A DNA stretch of 22,604 nt, from the NCBI GenBank assembly GCA_023412275.1, contig JAEYNY010000165.1, positions 1 through 22,604 on the forward strand. The letters run 5' to 3'. Below the pieces are notes generated by a model. It searched no databases. It saw only the letters and a list, made by a program, of their open reading frames with translations, and was not told the DNA's origin. Shown here in pieces: positions 1 through 7,993 of this stretch. The DNA comes from Bacillota bacterium. Lineage in GTDB: Bacteria; Bacillota; Clostridia; Acetivibrionales; DSM-1351. The number at the start of each line of letters is the position of its first letter. Position 1 is the first letter of the stretch. The position numbers and the translations under genes were made by a program.

Positions 1-57
1 TGCTTTGGGCCATATATACCACTGTCCACATTATCATCTACACTACCTTTCAAATTG

Positions 58-291
58 TTATTCACCGCTTTGAATAGTACCATATCTGCAATAAACAGTG
101 GCCTTGCCTCTTATTTTTATCGCAGAAGTATTCTCCGTAAATTGCGCCAAAAGAACTTCGCCCTTATCCAACTTCTCGGTATGATGAAATTTTGTATCCC
201 TTCCACGCGTTAACCCGATAATTGTGACCCCGTTTTCCCCAGCCTTTATAGCAACGTACTCACCAGATAACTTATCCTCCAGGTTGTCCAT
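58..291 (-). CDS. mtrB: trp RNA-binding attenuation protein (TRAP)
   Basis: 77-residue homologue of TRAP, the ring-forming (11-subunit in Bacillus) tryptophan-activated RNA-binding protein that attenuates trp transcription and blocks translation of trp genes. Blocks such as GLTRG, DTKFHH, EKLDKGEV, AQFTE and TSAIK match Bacillus subtilis TRAP as I remember it. The RNA-contacting Lys37, Lys56 and Arg58 of Bacillus correspond to K40, K59 and R61 here, and the tryptophan-pocket Thr25 to T28. I chose ATG at 291, not the in-frame GTG at 309. GAGGTGG lies just before 291, a promoter predicts transcription starting near 305, and this start removes the only Trp codon. It follows dnaE by about 70 bases on the same strand but has its own promoter. 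In Bacillus mtrB is paired with folE, which is not adjacent here. Family identification is firm; its targets are not visible. Confidence 0.93.
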   Translation of the reverse strand: MDNLEDKLSGEYVAIKAGENGVTIIGLTRGRDTKFHHTEKLDKGEVLLAQFTENTSAIKIRGKATVYCRYGTIQSGE

Positions 292-311
292 ATATAACCA
301 CCTCGACACTT

Positions 312-340
312 ATATTATATTATTTTGTACAAAAAATCAA
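312..340 (-). promoter_or_regulatory. mtrB promoter with palindromic spacer
   Basis: On the minus strand TTGATT (335-340) is followed after 17 bases by TAATAT (312-317). An overlapping perfect TATAAT (314-319) gives a 15-base spacer. The spacer contains a perfect 12-base palindrome, TTTTGTACAAAA (323-334). Transcription would start near 305, downstream of the GTG at 309, which supports the shorter mtrB start. Read by eye only. Confidence 0.5.
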
Positions 341-358
341 TATTTGGCTACTTATTCG

Positions 359-3300
359 TTATTTTAATACTACATTTTCTTCGCCCAGCCTACTTACTAA
401 TTCTTCCATTATTATATTATTGACATTTATCCAGTATTGCCTGTCAAGTTTTTTGAAAAAATTTTGATTTTTTTTTGCAACGTAAGTTGGAGTAGCACCC
501 GAAAAATATCTTAATAGTGCTCTCAAAGCTGTACCATCCTCCTTTGGAAGCTCCTCAGGCAAAGTTAAATACAAGCCCTTCTCCTGAAGACCTTTTATAG
601 GCAGGACTTCCTCTGCAATTATTTTAGGCTGTTCATCCTCTCTCATACTCAGTCTGCCGTTTACAATTATTATACTTTCTTGCTGTAAAAGCTGAGAGAA
701 TTTCTCGTATACTGTAGGAAAAACTATTAGTTCCATAGTACCGAACAAATCTTCAAGACCCACAAAAGCCATTAAGTTGTTATTTTTTGTTGCCTTGGTC
801 TTTTTGGATACTACTATACCGCCTACAGTTACTCTCATGGAATCCTGTAGTTTTTTACTGCTTATCTCCATATCACTTGAATTTTCATCGTCAACAAACA
901 TTTCACTGCTATACAAGTTTACATTTCGCTCCAATATATCCTGATATTGACTTAAGGGATGGCCTGAGACATACAATCCCAGCATCTCCTTTTCCATTGA
1001 AAGAAGTGCATTTGCCGGGTATTCCTTTATGTCCGGAAAATCCTCCTGCAAAAGCTCCTGTGGTTCACTCATCATATCAAATATAGACAGCTGACCGTCC
1101 ATATTCTTTTTACGGTTCTGTGAAATACCATCCAGAAGTCTCTCATATACTGCCATCAGCTTTGATCTGAATACTTTTAGGGAGTCAAAGGCTCCGCTTT
1201 TAATAAGGCTTTCAACACACCTTTTGTTAATATCACGGCCCTCTATTCTTTGACAGAAATCCAGAAAAGACTTAAATTCTCCGTTCTGTTGTCTTTCAGT
1301 AATAACAGATCGTATTGCATTTTCTCCTACATTTTTAATTGCTGCCAAACCGAAACGTATATTTTTATTTACAACTGTAAACTTTACGTTGCTTTCATTA
1401 ATATCAGGAGGAAGCACCTGTATGTTGAGGGTTTTACACTCGTTGACGTACTGGGATACTTTGTCACTGCTGCCCAAAAAGCTGTTTATGGAAGCTGCCA
1501 TAAACTCTACCGGATAATAGTATTTAAGCCATGCGGTCTGATATGCCACAACAGCATATGCAGCAGCATGAGACTTGTTAAAGGCGTAGCTTGCAAAGTC
1601 CATCATTTCATCAAATATCTTATTGGCTGTAATCTCATCTACACCGTTTTTTACCGCGCCCTTTACAATTTCGTTGCCTTCCTCATCCGTTATTCCGTAT
1701 ATGAAGTTCTTGCGCTCCTGTTCCATTACGGATATCTTCTTTTTGGACATGGCACGCCTCACAAGGTCAGACCTGCCCAATGAGTAGCCTCCCAGTTCTC
1801 TTACGATCTGCATTACCTGCTCCTGATATACCATACAGCCGTACGTAACATCAAGAATACTTTCAAGCATGGGATGATGATACTTTATCTCTTTTGGGTT
1901 ATTTTTGTTTCTGATGTATCTTGGTATCTGATCCATAGGGCCCGGTCTATAGAGGGAAATACCCGCTATGATATCTTCCAGTGAGTTTGGCTGAAGTTCC
2001 TTCATAAACTGAGTCATTCCCGCACTTTCCAGCTGAAAAACACCTGCTGTTCTGCCCTCTCCTATCATTTTATAGACTTGCTTGTCATCATAATCGATTT
2101 GCTGAATGTCTATTTTCCTTCCATGGCCTTGTTCTACCAAATCTACTGCATCACGTATTACAGTAAGGGTCCTTAGTCCAAGAAAGTCCATTTTGAGGAG
2201 TCCCAGCTCTTCAAGTGGTACTGCCGTTACCTGGGTTGTCACACTGTTGTCGTTTAATTGGAGAGGTACATATTCTACTATTGGTTCCTTTGAGATAACC
2301 ACTCCGGCAGCGTGTGTTGATGCATGACGCGGAAGACCTTCAAGAGTTCTTGCTGTATCAATAAGCACCTGAGTCTCCTCATCTGTTTCATACCTTTTTT
2401 TAAGTTCCTGATTCAACTCCAAGGCCTTATCTATGTTCATACCGATTTGAAATGGTATCATTTTTGCTATGGCATCAACGTCCCCGTAAGGAATATCCAA
2501 CGCTCTCCCAACATCTCTTATAACCGCCCTTGCAGCCATGGTTCCAAAGGTAATTATTTGCGAAACCCTGTCCTTGCCATATTTTCTGATTACATAATCA
2601 ATTACTTCCTGTCTGCGCTCATAACAGAAGTCAATATCTATATCAGGCATGCTGATTCTCTCAGGATTTAAGAACCTTTCAAACAAAAGGTTATACTTGA
2701 GAGGGTCAATACTGGTTATTCCAAGGGCATAGGATACAATACTTCCTGCTGCTGAACCTCTTCCCGGCCCTACCATTATACCCTGATCTCTTGCATATCT
2801 TATAAAATCCCACACAATGAGAAAATAGTCTACATAGCCCATCTGTGAAATAACTGAAAGCTCATATTCAAGTCTTTGAATTATTTCCTCAGAACACTGC
2901 TCACCATACCTTGACTTGAGCCCTTTATAACACTGTTCTCTCAAATATTCATAAGGGGTATACCCCTCCTCTACGTCAAAGCTAGGCAGGTGAAGCTTTC
3001 CGAATTCTAACTCAACATGGCACATTTCGGCAATTTTTGCCGTATTTTCCAGAGCCTGTTTAACATTTTTAAAGTTATCATACATTTCCTCGGGTGATTT
3101 TACATAAACCTCATCCGTATTAAACCGCATTCTGTTATCATCGTTTATTGTTTTGCCCGTCTGAATGCATAAAAGAATCTCATGAGATTTAGCATTTTCC
3201 TTTGTCAAATAGTGTGCATCATTTGTAGCAACCAAAGGTATTCCCAATTCCCCTGACATCTTAATAAGCTGCTGGTTAACCAGATTTTGTTCGTTTATTC

Positions 3301-3835
3301 CATTATGTTGAATCTCAAGGTAAAAGTTTCCCTGTCCGAATATACGATTTAAATTATTAGATAGTTCCACTGCTTTTTCATAATCGTTATTTAGTATTGC
3401 AGACGGAATATCCCCTGATAAGCATGCACTCAAAGCTATAATGCCTTCTGAGTATTTCTCCAATGTTTCATAGTCTACTCTGGGCTTGTAATAATATCCT
3501 TCCGTAAACCCCAGTGAGACTATTTTCATAAGATTTTTGTACCCAATCTGATTTTTTGCTAGTAAAACAAGATGGCCATAATTAGAGTCAATTCCCGGCT
3601 GCTTGTCCTTCATGCTTCTTTTTGCAGTGTATACCTCACAACCAAGTATAGGTTTAATTCCATTTTTTACAGCTTCTTTATAAAACTCTACAACTCCGTA
3701 CATTACACCATGGTCAGTAATGGCTACACTGTCCATGCCCAGTTCTTTAACCCTTTGTATAAGGTCTTTTATTCTATTTGCTCCGTCAAGAAGACTATAT
3801 TCAGTATGTACATGCAGGTGTACAAAATTCCCCAT
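359..3835 (-). CDS. dnaE: DNA polymerase III alpha subunit (DnaE)
   Basis: Replicative C-family DNA polymerase catalytic subunit of 1158 residues, close to the 1160 of E. coli DnaE. The PHP domain is N-terminal (HLHVHTEYSLLDG, residues 7-19; AITDHG; NDAHYL). The palm follows with GPGRGSAAGS and the catalytic pair in PDIDIDF (397-403), and the third acidic residue lies in KMDFLGL (D550). A helix-hairpin-helix region begins around QPNSLEDIIAGISLYRPGPM. A C-terminal OB fold starts near MRVTVGGIVVSKK. There is no exonuclease insertion of the PolC type, so this is the DnaE form; Firmicutes usually also carry PolC elsewhere. ATG at 3835 is preceded by GGAGAG. No terminator is visible between dnaE and mtrB, so read-through into mtrB is likely. 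Confidence 0.98.
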   Translation of the reverse strand: MGNFVHLHVHTEYSLLDGANRIKDLIQRVKELGMDSVAITDHGVMYGVVEFYKEAVKNGIKPILGCEVYTAKRSMKDKQPGIDSNYGHLVLLAKNQIGYKNLMKIVSLGFTEGYYYKPRVDYETLEKYSEGIIALSACLSGDIPSAILNNDYEKAVELSNNLNRIFGQGNFYLEIQHNGINEQNLVNQQLIKMSGELGIPLVATNDAHYLTKENAKSHEILLCIQTGKTINDDNRMRFNTDEVYVKSPEEMYDNFKNVKQALENTAKIAEMCHVELEFGKLHLPSFDVEEGYTPYEYLREQCYKGLKSRYGEQCSEEIIQRLEYELSVISQMGYVDYFLIVWDFIRYARDQGIMVGPGRGSAAGSIVSYALGITSIDPLKYNLLFERFLNPERISMPDIDIDFCYERRQEVIDYVIRKYGKDRVSQIITFGTMAARAVIRDVGRALDIPYGDVDAIAKMIPFQIGMNIDKALELNQELKKRYETDEETQVLIDTARTLEGLPRHASTHAAGVVISKEPIVEYVPLQLNDNSVTTQVTAVPLEELGLLKMDFLGLRTLTVIRDAVDLVEQGHGRKIDIQQIDYDDKQVYKMIGEGRTAGVFQLESAGMTQFMKELQPNSLEDIIAGISLYRPGPMDQIPRYIRNKNNPKEIKYHHPMLESILDVTYGCMVYQEQVMQIVRELGGYSLGRSDLVRRAMSKKKISVMEQERKNFIYGITDEEGNEIVKGAVKNGVDEITANKIFDEMMDFASYAFNKSHAAAYAVVAYQTAWLKYYYPVEFMAASINSFLGSSDKVSQYVNECKTLNIQVLPPDINESNVKFTVVNKNIRFGLAAIKNVGENAIRSVITERQQNGEFKSFLDFCQRIEGRDINKRCVESLIKSGAFDSLKVFRSKLMAVYERLLDGISQNRKKNMDGQLSIFDMMSEPQELLQEDFPDIKEYPANALLSMEKEMLGLYVSGHPLSQYQDILERNVNLYSSEMFVDDENSSDMEISSKKLQDSMRVTVGGIVVSKKTKATKNNNLMAFVGLEDLFGTMELIVFPTVYEKFSQLLQQESIIIVNGRLSMREDEQPKIIAEEVLPIKGLQEKGLYLTLPEELPKEDGTALRALLRYFSGATPTYVAKKNQNFFKKLDRQYWINVNNIIMEELVSRLGEENVVLK

Positions 3836-3888
3836 TCTATTCTCTCCAAACTATATATAAAAACATTTTATTCAAACTAACTATAATA

Positions 3889-3897
3889 ATTATACCA
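3889..3897 (-). promoter_or_regulatory. dnaE extended -10 promoter
   Basis: The minus strand reads TGGTATAAT, a perfect TATAAT with the TG of an extended -10. No good -35 box stands 16-18 bases upstream. Transcription would start near 3882, giving a leader of about 47 bases before the dnaE ATG. Confidence 0.5.
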
Positions 3898-3924
3898 CAA
3901 TAGATAAAACAATTTTTATGTTTT

Positions 3925-3947
3925 AATCAGTCGCAAAATGTCTGATT
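3925..3947. repeat. inverted repeat in dnaE / orphan divergent region
   Basis: AATCAG (3925-3930) and CTGATT (3942-3947) form a perfect 6-base dyad with an 11-base spacer. It lies upstream of the predicted promoters of both dnaE and the Cys-rich gene, where a shared operator would sit. It is short enough to be chance in AT-rich DNA. Confidence 0.3.
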
Positions 3948-4010
3948 ATTCCTTTGAACAGCTTGGTACAAACGGGTTTCGGGAAATATAGCGACCTAAT
4001 TGAATTTTAG

Positions 4011-4019
4011 TGATACAAT
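4011..4019 (+). promoter_or_regulatory. extended -10 promoter of the Cys-rich gene
   Basis: TGATACAAT fits TGnTATAAT with one mismatch and lies about 22 bases before the GTG start, which implies a very short leader starting around 4026. GATAC-AAT-GTATC (4012-4024) forms a 5-base dyad on the same site. No convincing -35 box is present. Confidence 0.35.
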
Positions 4020-4040
4020 GTATCTGCGAGGTGGTAATAA

Positions 4041-4649
4041 GTGGAATATACAGAAGATAAAATAAATTCTTTTACAGGGATACTTAGAAAAGCAGGACTA
4101 TTGTCCGTGGATTTAATTTATATGATAAACTATAAACTACTATTCGGTTCAAATCTGTATTACAGACATAGAATTTCATCCTTCAGGTCCTGTGTTTTTT
4201 GCCGCAACCTGCACTACAACAAGACCGTAAAAAAATACGTTTGTTCGCATAAGGAATACGAAGCCAGTAGTTCTCTTGTTCCATGTATTATTCCCGACTC
4301 ATATTCAAAGTTGGTTAAAACATATAGCGAAGAAGCCTTTCAGGTACCCTGGCTTTTTAAAAACCCATGTTTTAATTTTGACGTCTTGGAGCCTAAGCGT
4401 TATTATCGGAATTTCCTTTCGCTGAATATGTCAAGTAGTATTATCAAGTTGGAAACTCTTGAAGGTATATTAACAGGCAAATGCTATGGAGAAATCCCCT
4501 GTCATATTTGTGCCTTGGTAAATAAAGATGCTTATACGGGATGCAGATATGCCTCCCGGGCCAAGGAAACAGGAAGATGCAGTATTATCTATGATAATCT
4601 CAAGGAATACTATACAAGTTATGGCTCTTCAACGACTAATGTTTCCTAA
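4041..4649 (+). CDS. uncharacterised Cys-rich 202-aa protein
   Basis: I do not recognise this family. The frame opens at GTG, with GAGGTGG about six bases upstream, and closes just before a strong terminator, so it is very likely a real gene. The protein has ten cysteines: C51 and C54 (CVFC), C68 with H70 (CSH), C82, C110, C148, C154 and C157 (CHIC), C168 and C180. Two CxxC pairs about 100 residues apart suggest one or two zinc or iron-sulphur sites. No signal peptide or clear membrane segment is seen, so a cytoplasmic protein is inferred. It is transcribed alone, divergent from dnaE and convergent with secA. Function is unknown. Confidence 0.75.
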   Translation: MEYTEDKINSFTGILRKAGLLSVDLIYMINYKLLFGSNLYYRHRISSFRSCVFCRNLHYNKTVKKYVCSHKEYEASSSLVPCIIPDSYSKLVKTYSEEAFQVPWLFKNPCFNFDVLEPKRYYRNFLSLNMSSSIIKLETLEGILTGKCYGEIPCHICALVNKDAYTGCRYASRAKETGRCSIIYDNLKEYYTSYGSSTTNVS

Positions 4650-4692
4650 AACCTTTGATTTACATTTTACGCCTAACCCCTATTAGTGCTTA

Positions 4693-4738
4693 AAATAAAA
4701 TAACTCAACTTCTAATAAGAAGTTGAGTTATTTTATTT
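4693..4738. terminator. bidirectional terminator between Cys-rich gene and secA
   Basis: A perfect 20-base inverted repeat (4693-4712 with 4719-4738) closes on a 6-base loop, TAATAA. The GC-containing core is ACTCAACTTC paired with GAAGTTGAGT, flanked by A- and T-rich arms that give a U-rich tail in both directions. It serves the convergent genes ending at 4649 and 4758. Confidence 0.88.
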
Positions 4739-4757
4739 ATATTGTTATACGTGTTTT

Positions 4758-7496
4758 TTATTCACCTTGTCCGCAGCAGAATTTATACTTCTTTCCACTT
4801 CCGCATGGGCACATATCATTTCTTCCGACTTTTGCCTTGTTTACAACAGGTTTCTTAGGTTCGTCCCCATGACTTGCTATAACAGGTTCTGCAACCTTTT
4901 CACGTTGAGGAGCGTGTTCTCTGTCAATTCTTGCTCTAACCAGAAGTCTGATAGAATCCTCCTGAATACTCTTAATCATTTCTTCAAACATCTGGAATCC
5001 TTCAAACTTATATTCAACAACAGGGTCTCTCTGTCCATATGCTCTCAAACCTATGCCTGATCTCAATTGATCCATTGCATCTATGTGATCCATCCACTTT
5101 TCATCAACAACCCTGAGGAGTACTACTCTTTCCAACTCTCTCATTAACTCTGGAGTATTTTCCATTTCCTTAAACTCATATATCTTTTGAACAATTTCCA
5201 TGAGTTTTTCTTTAAGGTCTATCTTATCCATAGAAGCCTTTTCTTCGTCAGTCAAAACCAAAGCACCCTGCGGAATGAATACACTCTCAAGGTAGGCTAT
5301 AATACTTGCCCAATCCCAACTGTCAGAGTATTCGCTTTCGGAACAGTAGTTTGCTATAACGCCATCAATAACGCTTTCAAACATTTTTATAAAGTAATCT
5401 TTAAGGTTGTCACCATCTAATACTGTCTTTCTCTGAGCGTATATGATTTCCCTCTGCTTGTTCATTACATCATCATATTGCAATACTCTCTTACGTACAT
5501 CAAAGTTTCTTCCTTCAACCTTCTTTTGGGCATTTTCAATCGCGTTTGACAACATTCTATGCTCTATAGGTTGATCATCTTCAAGACCGAGTGCATTAAC
5601 TATATTGGTTAATCTCTCTGAACCGAAAAGTCTCATTAAATCGTCTTCCAGTGAAATGAAAAATCTTGATGAACCGGCATCTCCCTGACGACCTGCACGT
5701 CCTCTTAACTGATTATCTATACGTCTGGACTCATGTCTCTCAGTACCTATTATATGCAATCCGCCAGCTTCAACAACTTTTTCTCTCTCTTTATTTATAA
5801 CAGCCTTAAACTTATCATTTAGTTTTCTGAACTGCTCTCTTGCTTCAATAATTAGCTCGTCAGTTGTTTCGTTGTAGCTGGTTGACGCATTTATAAGTTC
5901 CTCATCATAGCCCATCTTACGCATTTCCTGCTTTGACATATATTCAGCATTACCGCCAAGTACTATATCGGTACCTCTACCTGCCATGTTAGTCGCAATG
6001 GTTACTGCTCCCAATTTACCTGCCTGAGCAATAATCTCCGCTTCCTTGTCATGGTATTTTGCATTCAATACCTGATGAGGAATACCTCTTCTCTTCAGCA
6101 TAGTACTTAGGAATTCTGATTTTTCAATTGATATTGTACCAATCAGTACCGGTTGACCTTTTTCATGGCACTGTACTACATCTTCTATAACTGCATTGAA
6201 TTTACCAATTTCATTTTTATAAACAACATCAGGATGATCTTTTCTTGCCATTTCCCTGTTTGTAGGGATTATGATTACATCCAATTTGTATATTGTGTTA
6301 AATTCATCTTCTTCTGTCTGAGCAGTACCTGTCATACCTGCCAGCTTGCTGTACATTCTGAAGTAGTTCTGGAATGTAATGGTTGCAAGTGTTTTACTTT
6401 CTCTTTCTACTTTTACGCCTTCTTTTGCTTCTATTGCCTGATGGAGACCGTCACTATAACGTCTTCCATACATAAGTCTACCTGTAAATTCATCAACGAT
6501 AATAACCTCTCCGTCATTAACAACGTAGTCCTTATCCCTTTTCATAAGACCATGTGCTTTTAAGGCCTGATTAACATGGTGTGAAATTGTCATATTTTCA
6601 GGGTCGGATAAGTTCTCTATTCCGAAATACTGCTCAGCCTTTTTAATACCATTTGCTGTAATTACCGTTGTGTGTGCCTTTTCATCGACAATGTAATCTT
6701 CGTCAAATACTTCATCGGTATCAACCTTGTCATCCATTTGCGTAATTACTTTTGCCCTTAATTTTGAAGCAAAGGAATTGGCTTGTTTGTACAAGTCGGT
6801 GGACTTATCACCCATACCCGAAATTATAAGAGGTGTTCTGGCTTCATCTATGAGGATGGAGTCAACCTCATCCACTATGGCATAGTTTAGGTCTCTCTGT
6901 ACTCTGTCTTCCTTGTATATAACCATGTTATCTCTCAAATAATCAAAACCAAGTTCGTTATTTGTACAGTAAGTTATGTCACAGTTATATGCCGCACGCC
7001 TATCCTCATTTTCCATGTCATGTACTATAAGACCTACAGTTAATCCCAGGAAGTTATATATTTTTCCCATCCACTCGCTGTCACGTCTTGCAAGGTAATC
7101 ATTTACGGTTACTACATGAACTCCCTTTCCTGAAAGAGCATTCAGATATACAGGTAATGTTGCAACAAGGGTCTTACCTTCACCTGTTTTCATTTCGGAA
7201 ATTCTTCCCTGATGTAATACAAGACCGCCTATGAGCTGAACTCTGAAGTGTCTCATACCCAATACTCTTTTAGAAGCCTCACGGACAACTGCAAATGCTT
7301 CCGGTAAAATATCATCTAAAGTCTCACCATTGGCAAGGCGTTCTTTAAATTCAGGTGTTTTAGCTTTAAGCTCTGTATCTGTTAATTTCTCTATCTCGGG
7401 CTCACATGCCTCGATTTTATCAATAATCGGATAAATCCTCTTTAATTCTCTGTCACTATATGACCCAATAATTTTTTCTATAAAATTTTTAACCAT
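4758..7496 (-). CDS. secA: protein translocase ATPase SecA
   Basis: Motor ATPase that drives unfolded preproteins through SecYEG; 912 residues. Walker A is MKTGEGKT (102-109) and Walker B YAIVDEVD (205-212). The second ATPase lobe carries MAGRGTDI and the signature GTERHESRRIDNQLRGRAGR. The C-terminal zinc site is CPCGSGKKYKFCC, with C896, C898, C907 and C908 as ligands (the CC form, where E. coli has CH). I start at ATG 7496 because GGAGG lies eight bases before it and MVKNFIEKIIGSYSDRELKR is the normal SecA N-terminus. The frame stays open to a TTG at 7520, which lies inside a leader hairpin. It is the last gene of yerC - membrane protein - secA and ends in a strong terminator. Confidence 0.98.
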   Translation of the reverse strand: MVKNFIEKIIGSYSDRELKRIYPIIDKIEACEPEIEKLTDTELKAKTPEFKERLANGETLDDILPEAFAVVREASKRVLGMRHFRVQLIGGLVLHQGRISEMKTGEGKTLVATLPVYLNALSGKGVHVVTVNDYLARRDSEWMGKIYNFLGLTVGLIVHDMENEDRRAAYNCDITYCTNNELGFDYLRDNMVIYKEDRVQRDLNYAIVDEVDSILIDEARTPLIISGMGDKSTDLYKQANSFASKLRAKVITQMDDKVDTDEVFDEDYIVDEKAHTTVITANGIKKAEQYFGIENLSDPENMTISHHVNQALKAHGLMKRDKDYVVNDGEVIIVDEFTGRLMYGRRYSDGLHQAIEAKEGVKVERESKTLATITFQNYFRMYSKLAGMTGTAQTEEDEFNTIYKLDVIIIPTNREMARKDHPDVVYKNEIGKFNAVIEDVVQCHEKGQPVLIGTISIEKSEFLSTMLKRRGIPHQVLNAKYHDKEAEIIAQAGKLGAVTIATNMAGRGTDIVLGGNAEYMSKQEMRKMGYDEELINASTSYNETTDELIIEAREQFRKLNDKFKAVINKEREKVVEAGGLHIIGTERHESRRIDNQLRGRAGRQGDAGSSRFFISLEDDLMRLFGSERLTNIVNALGLEDDQPIEHRMLSNAIENAQKKVEGRNFDVRKRVLQYDDVMNKQREIIYAQRKTVLDGDNLKDYFIKMFESVIDGVIANYCSESEYSDSWDWASIIAYLESVFIPQGALVLTDEEKASMDKIDLKEKLMEIVQKIYEFKEMENTPELMRELERVVLLRVVDEKWMDHIDAMDQLRSGIGLRAYGQRDPVVEYKFEGFQMFEEMIKSIQEDSIRLLVRARIDREHAPQREKVAEPVIASHGDEPKKPVVNKAKVGRNDMCPCGSGKKYKFCCGQGE

Positions 7497-7513
7497 AACA
7501 TAATCCTCCATGA

Positions 7514-7573
7514 CCCGCAACGGGAAAATTTTTTATAAATCTAGCTGCACGAAAATAACCCATCATTTGTGGG
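7514..7573 (-). promoter_or_regulatory. two small hairpins in the secA leader
   Basis: The 89 bases between the upstream gene and secA hold two CCC/GGG hairpins. CCCG-TTG-CGGG (7514-7524) ends five bases before the secA Shine-Dalgarno sequence. CCCA-(7 bases)-TGGG occupies 7559-7573. UCCUC near the end of the upstream gene (about 7610) could also pair with GAGGA of the Shine-Dalgarno sequence. Whether they control secA translation is inference. Confidence 0.3.
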
Positions 7574-7585
7574 ATAATTTATAAA

Positions 7586-7993
7586 TTAGCAGCAAACAGG
7601 CGGTGAGGAATCAGATTGGCTAAACAAAAGCCTTCTTGAAGAAAAAGATCTGTTTATATTTGAATTAAAATAAACTAATACCAAAAGACCCAGAAGGGCA
7701 ATGGAAATAGACATCAGCAACGCAAGTTCCCCATGTCTATTATTATTTGGCATTTCCTTATTTAAAGCATCTGCGGAAATTGCCTTGAAAAATGAAAGAG
7801 GTGTTCCCTTTCTACTTAAAGAGGCCTCTTTCTGCAATTCTAAAACAGAAACTGCACTTCTGCTTTCCTGAATCATATCAAGATGTGTAAGATTTACCAA
7901 GTATAAGTCAAATAAATCGGCAGCATTATAAACCCCATTTTCAGAGGCTAATGCTGATAATATGATTATACTTAAAAAAAGCTTCTTAAACAT
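7586..7993 (-). CDS. small secreted or membrane protein upstream of secA
   Basis: No family recognised. Of 135 residues, 1-17 look like a short signal peptide or first membrane segment (KK, then a hydrophobic run to SALA). The middle is polar. Residues 90-109 form a clear transmembrane helix. The remaining tail is rich in Arg and Ser and ends PPVCC. The ATG overlaps the end of yerC by eight bases and has only a weak ribosome binding site, so translation is probably coupled to yerC; secA starts 89 bases downstream. A small exported protein directly before secA recalls secretion-monitor leaders such as SecM, but no known arrest motif (the SecM GIRAGP type or RAPP) is present. Existence is well supported by operon packing; its role is not known. 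Confidence 0.7.
   Translation of the reverse strand: MFKKLFLSIIILSALASENGVYNAADLFDLYLVNLTHLDMIQESRSAVSVLELQKEASLSRKGTPLSFFKAISADALNKEMPNNNRHGELALLMSISIALLGLLVLVYFNSNINRSFSSRRLLFSQSDSSPPVCC

Noticed and set aside
1..37. Possible start of a further minus-strand gene after mtrB (ATG at 37 with AAAGG upstream, about 12 codons to the edge).
   Set aside because: Too short to judge and the residues suggest no family; it could be non-coding.
292..309. GTG start six codons upstream for mtrB.
   Set aside because: It lies upstream of the predicted transcript start, overlaps the GAGGTGG used by ATG 291, and adds a Trp not typical of TRAP.
1250..1783. Long plus-strand frame inside dnaE, and similar frames inside secA (6153-6563), hom (11310-11708), patatin (14232-14651) and pheT (21656-22054).
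   Set aside because: They are antisense to clearly conserved genes, lack good ribosome binding sites and give low-complexity Cys/Phe/Ser-rich translations.
7497..7520. TTG start at 7520 for SecA.
   Set aside because: No ribosome binding site; it lies inside a hairpin; ATG 7496 has GGAGG and the normal SecA N-terminus.
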